From: an uncultured Polynucleobacter sp.
Lineage (GTDB): Bacteria; Pseudomonadota; Gammaproteobacteria; Burkholderiales; Burkholderiaceae
Length of the DNA: 7,679 nt
Assembly (NCBI GenBank): GCA_937996825.1
Contig: CALKUJ010000079.1
Span: 1-7,679 of the forward strand
Direction: 5' to 3'
This document shows positions 1-6,235 of this stretch, one piece after another (the first letter of the stretch is position 1; each line of letters starts with the position of its first letter). The translations under genes were made by a program, and so were the position numbers. Below the pieces are notes generated by a model. That model did no database searches. It worked only from the letters and a program-made list of their open reading frames with translations, and had not been told where the DNA came from.

Positions 1-591
1 TTCAACAGCTTTTAGTGGCGAATTGCTGCGATTTGCATCGCGCGCATCCCGTTCACGTAAATCCTGCAAAAGGATTTGAATATTAGCAGAAAAGCCCTTA
101 GCTATCAATTGTTTATAGCGTCTCTCGGCTCTAGCTTCAGCACTGGCAGTTAAAAAGACTTTGGTCACTGCATCCGTGAAAATCACGCTGGCCATGTCCC
201 TACCATCGGCGACCAAACCGGGTTTTTGCCGAAAAGCTCGCTGTCTGGAAATCAAAGCATTTCTGACTCCGGTATGAACAGCTACTTCAGAGGCACGCTT
301 TCCCATCTCTTCCTGGCGTATTTGATCGGTGACATCTTCACCGCCTAGAAACACCCTATCTCCTTGAAAATTAACATTTAAATTTTCAGCAATGGGGATT
401 AAGTCAGGCTCAGAGGACGTTGAAATACCCGCCTTAAAACTCGCCAAACCAACCAAACGGTAAAGTGCGCCACTGTCCAAATAGTGATATCCCAAGCGCT
501 CAGCCACCAATTGAGCGACCGTTCCCTTGCCGGAGGCAGTCGGTCCATCGATGGCAATCACGGGGATCAAAGCATGGGTGTTTTGGGTCAT
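1..591 (-). CDS. cmk: (d)CMP kinase, C-terminus cut off by window edge
   Basis: Cytidylate kinase moves a phosphate from ATP to CMP or dCMP in the cytoplasm, in pyrimidine nucleotide recycling. I translated 197 residues by hand. After a short lead comes the P-loop GPTASGKGT (residues 16-24), then the LDSGALYR nucleotide-binding segment, the ADGRDM motif (about 128-133), the KVFLTASAEARAERR lid region, and the RERDARDANRSNSPLK stretch typical of the family's end. About 25-30 C-terminal residues lie beyond position 1. The ATG at 591-589 is the only reasonable start, because an in-frame TAA lies 12 bases upstream and the P-loop distance fits E. coli Cmk. There is no recognisable Shine-Dalgarno; the leader is A-rich. 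In this conserved gene order rpsA would be expected next, outside the window. Family assignment is very secure. Confidence 0.96.
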   Translation of the reverse strand, partial: MTQNTHALIPVIAIDGPTASGKGTVAQLVAERLGYHYLDSGALYRLVGLASFKAGISTSSEPDLIPIAENLNVNFQGDRVFLGGEDVTDQIRQEEMGKRASEVAVHTGVRNALISRQRAFRQKPGLVADGRDMASVIFTDAVTKVFLTASAEARAERRYKQLIAKGFSANIQILLQDLRERDARDANRSNSPLKAVE

Positions 592-618
592 TTTTTGATG
601 TTTTTAAGATTTTTAGAC

Positions 619-639
619 CTGATGAAGGGCTTCTGATGA
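619..639. repeat. short direct repeat CTGATGA x2, 14-base period
   Basis: The heptamer CTGATGA occurs at 619-625 and again at 633-639, separated by seven bases, in the gap before cmk. It lies just downstream (in the minus-strand direction) of the TATACT candidate, so it would fall in the initially transcribed region if that promoter were real. A 14-base period is not a full helical turn multiple, and a seven-base repeat can occur by chance. No known operator is recognised. Confidence 0.3.
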
Positions 640-644
640 GTATA
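639..644 (-). promoter_or_regulatory. possible -10 element (TATACT) upstream of cmk
   Basis: On the minus strand TATACT matches the sigma-70 -10 consensus at five of six positions and lies about 48 bases before the cmk start, in the only sizeable gap of the gene block. The best -35-like hexamer, TTGATC (665-670), is 20 bases away, which is longer than the usual 16-18. At normal spacing there is no good -35, and there is no extended -10 TG. In an AT-rich gap such a match can arise by chance, so this is a weak candidate only. Confidence 0.25.
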
Positions 645-666
645 AATATTTCTTAATGTGAAATGA

Positions 667-1782
667 TCAATGCTGTAATTTAGCCACAAAATCAGCGATT
701 GATAGGCAAGAAGTGAGTCCTGGGGATTCCATGCCAAGTAAATTGATCAATCCTGGCACACCATGCTCCTTCTCGGTTTGAATCAAAAAGTCAGCTGATG
801 GATCTTGGGGGCCGCTGATTTTTGGACGAATACCTGTGTAAGAAGGATTCACTTCCTTGTTCAACACTGCGGGATAGTAACGTGCGACAGCATCAATGAA
901 ACGTTGGCGACGAGAATCATCAAAGGCATAGTCAATAGAATTGATCCATTCAATATCAGGACCAAATCGAACTTGTCCACCCATATCTAAAGTGACATGA
1001 ACACCCAAGTAACCATGACCCGCGACTGGATAAATCAAATGCTTGAATGGGCTCTTGCCACTCATCGTGAAGTAATGACCAATCGCATAGTAAGGCTTAG
1101 GAATGACTGACTCTTTGATTCCTTCAATAGATCTTGCGACGTCGCAAGCATACAAACCTGCAGCATTAATAACAGTTTTAGCCAATATCAAACTTTGATC
1201 AGCATCATCCAGTTGAATTTGGATGCCATTGGATACAGAGCGACCAGAAACGACCGGTGAATTAACAATGAAATTTCCGCCAGCATTTTCAAAATCACCC
1301 AAAAGTGACAACATCAAAGCATGGCTGTCGATGATGCCTGAGCTTGGTGAAAAAACGGCTCCATAGGCATGAACCTCTGGCTCTAATTCCTTTAACTCTG
1401 ATTGACTGATCTTTCTCAAATCATCTACGCCATTGGCTCGAGCAGATTCAATATAAGCATCCAATTTATTCAATTCATCTTCTTGGGTGGCCACAATGAG
1501 TTTGCCAATTTGTTGATGAGGAATTGATCTTTCTTTGGCATAGGCATACAACATCTGCTTACCTTGCACACAATGCAGTGCTTTTAAAGAGCCCGCTGGG
1601 TAATAAATACCGGCATGAATCACCTCAGAATTTCTAGAGCTCGTTTCCATCCCAAAAGCATCATTTCTTTCCAAAAGAATGACGTCACGTCCTTCAAGCT
1701 GAAGTTTTCTGGCCACAGCCAGACCAATCACTCCAGCACCAATAACGATGACATCGCATTCAAAGTCATGTTCGGTTTTCAT
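667..1782 (-). CDS. FAD-dependent oxidoreductase, L-2-hydroxyglutarate dehydrogenase-like
   Basis: A 371-residue flavoprotein of the DAO superfamily. Seen in the sequence: an N-terminal dinucleotide fold with GAGVIG (15-20) and an acidic residue (E38) at the end of the second strand, expected to bind the FAD ribose; the family hallmark SSRNSEVIHAGIYY (48-61); PAGSLKALHCVQGK just after; GKLIVA near residue 92; and a C-terminal FAD contact LLGMESPGLTSCLSIADFV. These match L2HGDH/LhgO, which oxidise L-2-hydroxyglutarate to 2-oxoglutarate and pass electrons to quinones. Related enzymes in this family use other 2-hydroxy acids or amines, so the substrate is not proven. Length is close to the usual 370-420. 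There is no signal peptide or membrane span. It starts 11 bases after aroA with no clear Shine-Dalgarno. It is not a normal member of the aroA-cmk block and looks like an insertion. Confidence 0.85.
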   Translation of the reverse strand: MKTEHDFECDVIVIGAGVIGLAVARKLQLEGRDVILLERNDAFGMETSSRNSEVIHAGIYYPAGSLKALHCVQGKQMLYAYAKERSIPHQQIGKLIVATQEDELNKLDAYIESARANGVDDLRKISQSELKELEPEVHAYGAVFSPSSGIIDSHALMLSLLGDFENAGGNFIVNSPVVSGRSVSNGIQIQLDDADQSLILAKTVINAAGLYACDVARSIEGIKESVIPKPYYAIGHYFTMSGKSPFKHLIYPVAGHGYLGVHVTLDMGGQVRFGPDIEWINSIDYAFDDSRRQRFIDAVARYYPAVLNKEVNPSYTGIRPKISGPQDPSADFLIQTEKEHGVPGLINLLGMESPGLTSCLSIADFVAKLQH

Positions 1783-1793
1783 GATGGATTTAA

Positions 1794-3119
1794 TTAAACT
1801 GATTTAGCAATTTGAGAAAATTCTTTGAAGTACTCAGGGAATGTTTTTGCCACACAAGCGGGATCATTGATCCTTATTTTTAGTGGGCCCAAAGCCGCCA
1901 AAGAAAAACACATCGCCATACGATGATCATCGTAAGTGTCGATGCCCTGAACTGGAGATTGCCAGTGTTTTGGTGGTGTGATTTGAATATGATCATCACC
2001 GGCTTCAACAATCGCGCCAACCTTTCTTAACTCTTTAGCCATCGCAGCAATGCGATCTGTTTCTTTCACCTTCCAACTAGCAATGCCCGTTAACTTGGTA
2101 GCTCCCTCAGCAAAGAGAGCCGCCACAGCCAGAGTCATCGCAGCATCAGGAATGGCCAAACAATTGAGTTCAATCCCCTGCAATTTGCCACTAGGGGTAT
2201 CAACACCTCTGACTTCAATCCAATCATCGCCGGCCATCACATTAGCCCCCATTTGATTGAGGGCATCAGCAAAAGCCACATCTCCCTGAATACTATTTCT
2301 ACCAACACCAGTAACCCTCACCGGACCTTGAGAAATCGCACCAGCTGCCAAAAAATAAGAGGCTGATGAGGCATCACCTTCAACGTACAGTGTGCCTGGA
2401 CTGCTGTACGGCTGACCTTGGTTGGCTGGAATATAGAATCTCTGCCAGTTGTCATTGCGCACATCCACACCAAATCGTTTCATCAATTTCAAAGTGATGT
2501 CGATATAAGGTTTTGAGATCAACTCTCCAATCACCTCGATACAAATTTCATTCTTGGCCACCAAGGGCAATGACATCAACAAGGCCGTTAAGAACTGACT
2601 TGAAACATCACCACGGACTTTGATCAATTCATTGGTCCGAATCATTCCTTTGCTGATCTTCAGTGGCGGATAACCTTCTTGTTGCTCGTAAGCAACTTGA
2701 GCACCCACCATGCGCAAACCATCGACCAAATCACCAATTGGTCTCTCATGCATGCGCGGGACACCATGCAAACGATAGTCACCACCCAAAATAGCCAATG
2801 CTGCAGTCAAAGGTCGAATCGCAGTACCGGCGTTCCCCATGAATAAATCAGCTTGTTGATTAGGTAAACGACCTGCGCAGCCTTGAACCACACAATCACC
2901 ATCGGTTTCATCGATCTTAATGCCCAAAGTCTTGAGTGCAGCCCGCATAACTTGTGTGTCATCAGCATCCAACAAACCCTTGAGTGTTGTCGTGCCTTTT
3001 GCAAGAGCTGATAAAAGTAAAACACGATTAGAAATACTTTTTGAACCGGGTAAAGCAACTTCTCCTGCAGCTTTGATGTATGGTCCTAATTCAATAAATT
3101 CAATTACCCCAGAACTCAT
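1794..3119 (-). CDS. aroA: 3-phosphoshikimate 1-carboxyvinyltransferase (EPSP synthase)
   Basis: Condenses shikimate-3-phosphate with phosphoenolpyruvate to EPSP, the sixth step of the shikimate pathway, in the cytoplasm. From the chosen start it has 441 residues, slightly longer than E. coli AroA (427). Visible motifs: PGSKSISNR (24-32) with the substrate-binding Lys and Arg; GNAGTAIRPL (95-104), the PEP/glyphosate loop; PRMHERPIGDL; GDVSSQF (shikimate phosphate site); IPDAAMT with the catalytic Asp; KETDRI; YDDHRMAM; and AKTFPEYF with the late Lys. This is the class I pattern. An ATG at 3134 would add five residues, but the ATG at 3119 shares its A with the tyrA stop (TGATG) and has GGAAGG six bases upstream, so 3119 is preferred. 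Expression is probably coupled to tyrA. The Met usual at the 99-equivalent site is Ile here, a position that varies naturally. Confidence 0.96.
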   Translation of the reverse strand: MSSGVIEFIELGPYIKAAGEVALPGSKSISNRVLLLSALAKGTTTLKGLLDADDTQVMRAALKTLGIKIDETDGDCVVQGCAGRLPNQQADLFMGNAGTAIRPLTAALAILGGDYRLHGVPRMHERPIGDLVDGLRMVGAQVAYEQQEGYPPLKISKGMIRTNELIKVRGDVSSQFLTALLMSLPLVAKNEICIEVIGELISKPYIDITLKLMKRFGVDVRNDNWQRFYIPANQGQPYSSPGTLYVEGDASSASYFLAAGAISQGPVRVTGVGRNSIQGDVAFADALNQMGANVMAGDDWIEVRGVDTPSGKLQGIELNCLAIPDAAMTLAVAALFAEGATKLTGIASWKVKETDRIAAMAKELRKVGAIVEAGDDHIQITPPKHWQSPVQGIDTYDDHRMAMCFSLAALGPLKIRINDPACVAKTFPEYFKEFSQIAKSV

Positions 3120-4006
3120 CAACGACCTTCCCATTTTTGACGTTCAGCACTCGCGCGCGTGAAAGCCTTTAACAAAGCGTCGCCATCTTCTTTGGCAATC
3201 ATATCCCTGAGTTGCTTGGTGAGATTCAAGTACTGATCCATCTCTTTTAAAAGAGCTGTTTTATTGGCCAAACTGATGTCTCGCCACATTTCAGGACTAG
3301 ATGCAGCAATTCTTGTGAAATCTCTGAACCCAGCACCAGCATGACCTAATTTGACATTCGCGTCCTCTGCATTAGCTACTTGCAGCATCAAAGCAAAAGA
3401 CAAGACATGTGGCAAATGAGAGATGGCGGCGAATACAGCATCATGCTGAATAGAAGACATACGATGAGTGTTGGCACCTGTGCTCAACCAAAAATCATTG
3501 ATAGCTTCTACAGCCGCTGGTGCATTTTCTTGCAATGGGCAAATGATGACTTCTTTACCTTGATACAAATCTGCTTTGGCCGCACTTGCACCATGTTGCG
3601 CTCCACCAGCGATTGGATGTGCCGGAATAAATTGCGCCACCTTGTCACCCAAAGCGGTTTTAGCCGCCATGATCACATCATTCTTCGTGCTACCAGCATC
3701 AGTGATCAAAGCATTTTGTTTTAGGTGTGGCTCAATGGCATGAAGAATGCTAAAAGTTTGCGCAACAGGCACGCACACCACAATCACATCTGATTCTTTG
3801 GCGCATTGCTCAAGACTCACCGCTTGATCAATGGCACCCATCTTGATAGCTTCATTCAAATTGGCTTCTGAACGACCAACGCCCAAAACCTTATCAAAGG
3901 TTTTGGCTTGTTTGTGGGCCAAACCAATCGAGGCACCAATCAAACCAACACCAACGATGCCCAAGGTCAAAGGTTTTGCTACTGAAGTATTTTGAGCCAT
4001 GATCAT
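3119..4006 (-). CDS. tyrA: prephenate/arogenate dehydrogenase (TyrA)
   Basis: Oxidatively decarboxylates prephenate to 4-hydroxyphenylpyruvate, or arogenate to tyrosine, in tyrosine synthesis. The protein has 295 residues: a Rossmann domain with GVGLIG (19-24), DAGSTK (103-108, with the family's conserved Ser), AHPIAGG (129-135, with the catalytic-type His130), SHLPH with His197, and GFRDFTRIA with an Arg (232) expected to bind the substrate carboxylate. There is no fused chorismate mutase or ACT domain. After the second strand the sequence is GVGRS where NAD-type enzymes carry Asp, and the substrate loop reads HPIAGGAQHG rather than HPIAG-x-E. Both hint at NADP use and possibly arogenate acceptance (inference). 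The start at 4006 overlaps the hisC stop as ATGA; the ATG at 4000, two residues in, is an equally good alternative. The gene ends on the first base of aroA. Confidence 0.93.
   Translation of the reverse strand: MIMAQNTSVAKPLTLGIVGVGLIGASIGLAHKQAKTFDKVLGVGRSEANLNEAIKMGAIDQAVSLEQCAKESDVIVVCVPVAQTFSILHAIEPHLKQNALITDAGSTKNDVIMAAKTALGDKVAQFIPAHPIAGGAQHGASAAKADLYQGKEVIICPLQENAPAAVEAINDFWLSTGANTHRMSSIQHDAVFAAISHLPHVLSFALMLQVANAEDANVKLGHAGAGFRDFTRIAASSPEMWRDISLANKTALLKEMDQYLNLTKQLRDMIAKEDGDALLKAFTRASAERQKWEGR
3126..3132 (-). promoter_or_regulatory. ribosome binding site deciding the aroA start
   Basis: GGGAAGG inside the last codons of tyrA sits six bases before the ATG at 3119-3117. It overlaps the competing upstream ATG (3134-3132), which therefore cannot use it. 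This favours the shorter AroA and translational coupling through the TGATG stop/start overlap. Confidence 0.7.
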
Positions 4007-5139
4007 CGCCCAAGGATTTTCTTAAGAGCATCAATGAAAACCTGATTTTCTTCAGGTAGGCCAATAGAGATGCGCAACCACTGAGGCAAACCATAGTTAC
4101 CAACTGGGCGAACAATCACACCCGCTTTTAAAAGCTCTAAATTGACTTTGGCTCCAGCATTCGGCTCATCACCCACCTTCACCAATACAAAATTACCTGA
4201 TGATGGAATGTATGACAAACCCATCGAGTCAAAGGCCTTGGTCAACTGCGCATAACCTGCGCAATTGAGGTCGTAGCATTTCTTCAAAAAAGCACTGTCA
4301 GCCAATGCAGCAATTGCAGCGGCCTGAGCCAAACTATTGACGTTGAACGGCTGACGAATTCGATTCAATAAATCAGTGATGTTGTTTTGCGCAATGCCAT
4401 AGCCGATTCTCAAACCAGCCAAACCATATGCCTTCGAAAAGCTTCTTGAAACAATCACATTTGGGTATTTTCTGACCCAAGCAATCGCGTCATATTGCTG
4501 TTCTGGAGTTAAAAATTCGTTATAAGCCTCATCTATAACAACCACTATGTGGCTTGGCACTTTTTCTAAAAATGCTTCGATTTCTGAAGCTTTTAAAAAT
4601 GTTCCCGTTGGATTATTTGGGTTTGCGACAAACACCAAACGAGTTTTGCTTGTGATTGCGCGAAGCATGGCTGGTAGGTCATGACCAAAATCAGCTGTAG
4701 CAGGAACTTCAACTGCTTTAGCACCAACTGCTTGAGTTGCCAGAGGATAAACGGCAAAAGCATGTTTTGAGAAAACAACCTCATCACCCTCTTGCGCAAC
4801 AGCTCTGGCAGTCAATTCCAAAATATCATTACTGCCATTACCTAAAGTGATCCAATCAACGGACACATTGAGTTTTTTTGCCAAGGCATTTTTTAATTCG
4901 AAGCCATTGGAATCTGGATAACGACCCAAATCTTCAGCCGCTTTTGCCATGGCTTTTTTTGCAGACTCAGGCATGCCCAATGGATTTTCATTGGAGGCTA
5001 ATTTAACAATCTTGCTTTCATCAAGACCGAATTCACGAGCAACCTCACTGATGGGCTTACCACCAACATAAGGAGCGATGTCTCTGACGTGTTGAAGTCC
5101 AATCAATTGCTCGGCGTTTTGTCCAACGTCGTTGGCCAT
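4003..5139 (-). CDS. hisC: histidinol-phosphate aminotransferase (possibly also aromatic aminotransferase)
   Basis: A PLP-dependent fold-type I aminotransferase of 378 residues. In histidine synthesis HisC moves an amino group from glutamate to imidazole acetol phosphate. Visible features: KLASNENPLG near the N-terminus, RYPDSNG, GNGSNDILEL (cofactor phosphate loop), NPNNPTGT (173-180, Asn175), VIDEAYNEF (Asp203 to the pyridine nitrogen), SRSFSKAYGLAGLRIGY with the Schiff-base Lys236, and LPQWLRISIG with the carboxylate-binding Arg356. It lies between pheA and tyrA rather than in a his operon. HisC paralogues at this location in related genomes are often broad-specificity and may aminate phenylpyruvate and hydroxyphenylpyruvate, which is inference here. 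The ATG at 5139 is chosen over an in-frame TTG at 5145 because GAGAG lies seven bases upstream. It begins 16 bases after pheA. Confidence 0.94.
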   Translation of the reverse strand: MANDVGQNAEQLIGLQHVRDIAPYVGGKPISEVAREFGLDESKIVKLASNENPLGMPESAKKAMAKAAEDLGRYPDSNGFELKNALAKKLNVSVDWITLGNGSNDILELTARAVAQEGDEVVFSKHAFAVYPLATQAVGAKAVEVPATADFGHDLPAMLRAITSKTRLVFVANPNNPTGTFLKASEIEAFLEKVPSHIVVVIDEAYNEFLTPEQQYDAIAWVRKYPNVIVSRSFSKAYGLAGLRIGYGIAQNNITDLLNRIRQPFNVNSLAQAAAIAALADSAFLKKCYDLNCAGYAQLTKAFDSMGLSYIPSSGNFVLVKVGDEPNAGAKVNLELLKAGVIVRPVGNYGLPQWLRISIGLPEENQVFIDALKKILGR

Positions 5140-5146
5140 GATCAAT

Positions 5147-5151
5147 CTCTC
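5147..5151 (-). promoter_or_regulatory. ribosome binding site deciding the hisC start
   Basis: GAGAG in the pheA-hisC gap lies seven bases before the ATG at 5139. It is too close to the competing TTG at 5145, which it nearly touches, so the ATG start is preferred. Match to the consensus is partial. Confidence 0.55.
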
Positions 5152-5155
5152 TTAA

Positions 5156-6235
5156 TTAATGACTGCGTGGGTATGAACCTAGATTTTTGAAAAAAGCTGC
5201 TTCAGCTTGCAACTCGGATAATGCTGCAGCAACCTTTGGATCATTGGCGTGACCATCCATATCGATGTAGAAGAAATACTCCCAAGTGCCACGTCTAGCT
5301 GGACGTGACTCTAGGCGGTTCATCGAAACACCATGTTTGGCCATAGGAGCTAGTAACTGGTGCACAGCTCCAGGCTTGTTGTTGACAGAGAGAATCACGG
5401 AAGTTTGATCCTTGCCTGATGGCTGACATGAGCCGTGACTCACAATCACAAAACGTGTCCGGTTATGCGGATCATCCTGAATCTGACTTTGAACTGCTTG
5501 CAAGCCATACTCTTGTTGTGCTGAATCACCTGCAATAGCAGCAACCGTTGCATCTTGCGACGCCAGCTTTGCTGCCTCTCCATTACTGCTCATCGCTTGA
5601 CGATCTAATTTAGGAGCATTACTTGATAACCAGCGCTGGCACTGTGCCAAAGCTTGGGGATGTGCCATCACACGAGTGACACCGTCCAAAGTTCCTGACT
5701 TGGTCAATAAATGATGTTTGATGGCCAAAGCCACTTCACCAGTGATCTTCAAATCAGTATCTAACAATAAATCCAAAGTTCTTGAAACGGCGCCCTCGGA
5801 TGAATTTTCAACAGGTGCCACTCCAAAATCAGCTGCTCCAGCATCTACAGCGCGAAACACCTCATCAATACTTGAGCAAGGAACCTTGCTGATAGATTGT
5901 CCAAATTGAGCAAACGCTGCTTGCTCTGAAAAAGTACCTGCTGGACCTAAATAGGCGACTTTTACCGGCGCCTCTAATGCGCGGCAGGCAGACATGATTT
6001 CTCGCCAAATATAGGTGATGCCATCAGCAGCCAAAGGACTTTTATTTTTTGCAATCAATCCATCGATGACCTGACGCTCGCGCTCTGGACGAAAAACTGG
6101 AGCGTTCACATCGTGTTTGATTTTGCCAACGGCTTGCGCAGCTTTGGCGCGAGCTGCCAGCAACTCTAAAAGTTGTTGGTCAATGGAGTCAATCTGAGCG
6201 CGTAAAGGGGCTAAATCTTTATCATCAGCAGCCAC
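5156..6235 (-). CDS. pheA: bifunctional chorismate mutase / prephenate dehydratase (P-protein)
   Basis: Converts chorismate to prephenate and then to phenylpyruvate. Three parts are visible in 359 residues. An AroQ chorismate mutase domain (about 1-88) has Arg12, Arg29, Lys40, Arg52 and Glu53 at the spacing of the E. coli active-site residues. A prephenate dehydratase domain (about 93-265) has YLGPAGTFSEQAA, VAPVENSSEGAVSRTLD and the catalytic TRF (260-262). A C-terminal ACT domain has NKPGAVHQLL and ESRPARRGTWEYFFYID, the site of phenylalanine feedback inhibition in this family. The length is normal. A GTG at 6235 is chosen: AAGGAG lies seven bases upstream, whereas the TTG at 6241 is only one base from it. 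The start lies inside the last codons of serC, so translation is probably coupled. Confidence 0.95.
   Translation of the reverse strand: MAADDKDLAPLRAQIDSIDQQLLELLAARAKAAQAVGKIKHDVNAPVFRPERERQVIDGLIAKNKSPLAADGITYIWREIMSACRALEAPVKVAYLGPAGTFSEQAAFAQFGQSISKVPCSSIDEVFRAVDAGAADFGVAPVENSSEGAVSRTLDLLLDTDLKITGEVALAIKHHLLTKSGTLDGVTRVMAHPQALAQCQRWLSSNAPKLDRQAMSSNGEAAKLASQDATVAAIAGDSAQQEYGLQAVQSQIQDDPHNRTRFVIVSHGSCQPSGKDQTSVILSVNNKPGAVHQLLAPMAKHGVSMNRLESRPARRGTWEYFFYIDMDGHANDPKVAAALSELQAEAAFFKNLGSYPRSH

Noticed and set aside
624..633. GAAG-GG-CTTC inverted repeat in the gap before cmk as a terminator
   Set aside because: The stem is only four pairs with a two-base loop, too tight to form, and no U-run follows on the minus strand.
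465..656. 63-residue plus-strand frame running from cmk into the gap before it
   Set aside because: Most of it is antisense to the well-conserved cmk start region, with low-complexity, arginine-rich translation and no family resemblance.
2807..2836. Ile instead of Met in the AroA GNAGTAIRPL loop as a possible glyphosate-tolerance change
   Set aside because: The residues tied to tolerance (the Gly, Thr and Pro equivalents of E. coli 96, 97 and 101) are unchanged, and the Met position varies naturally in bacteria, so no resistance claim is supported.
2807..3058. 83-residue minus-strand frame inside aroA
   Set aside because: It is an out-of-frame reading of aroA on the same strand. The in-frame AroA motifs across this stretch are intact, so no frameshift or second gene is needed.
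3380..3724. 114-residue open frame on the plus strand
   Set aside because: It lies wholly inside tyrA on the opposite strand, its translation looks like no protein family I recognise, and it has no ribosome site or neighbour to support it. It is a shadow of the real gene.
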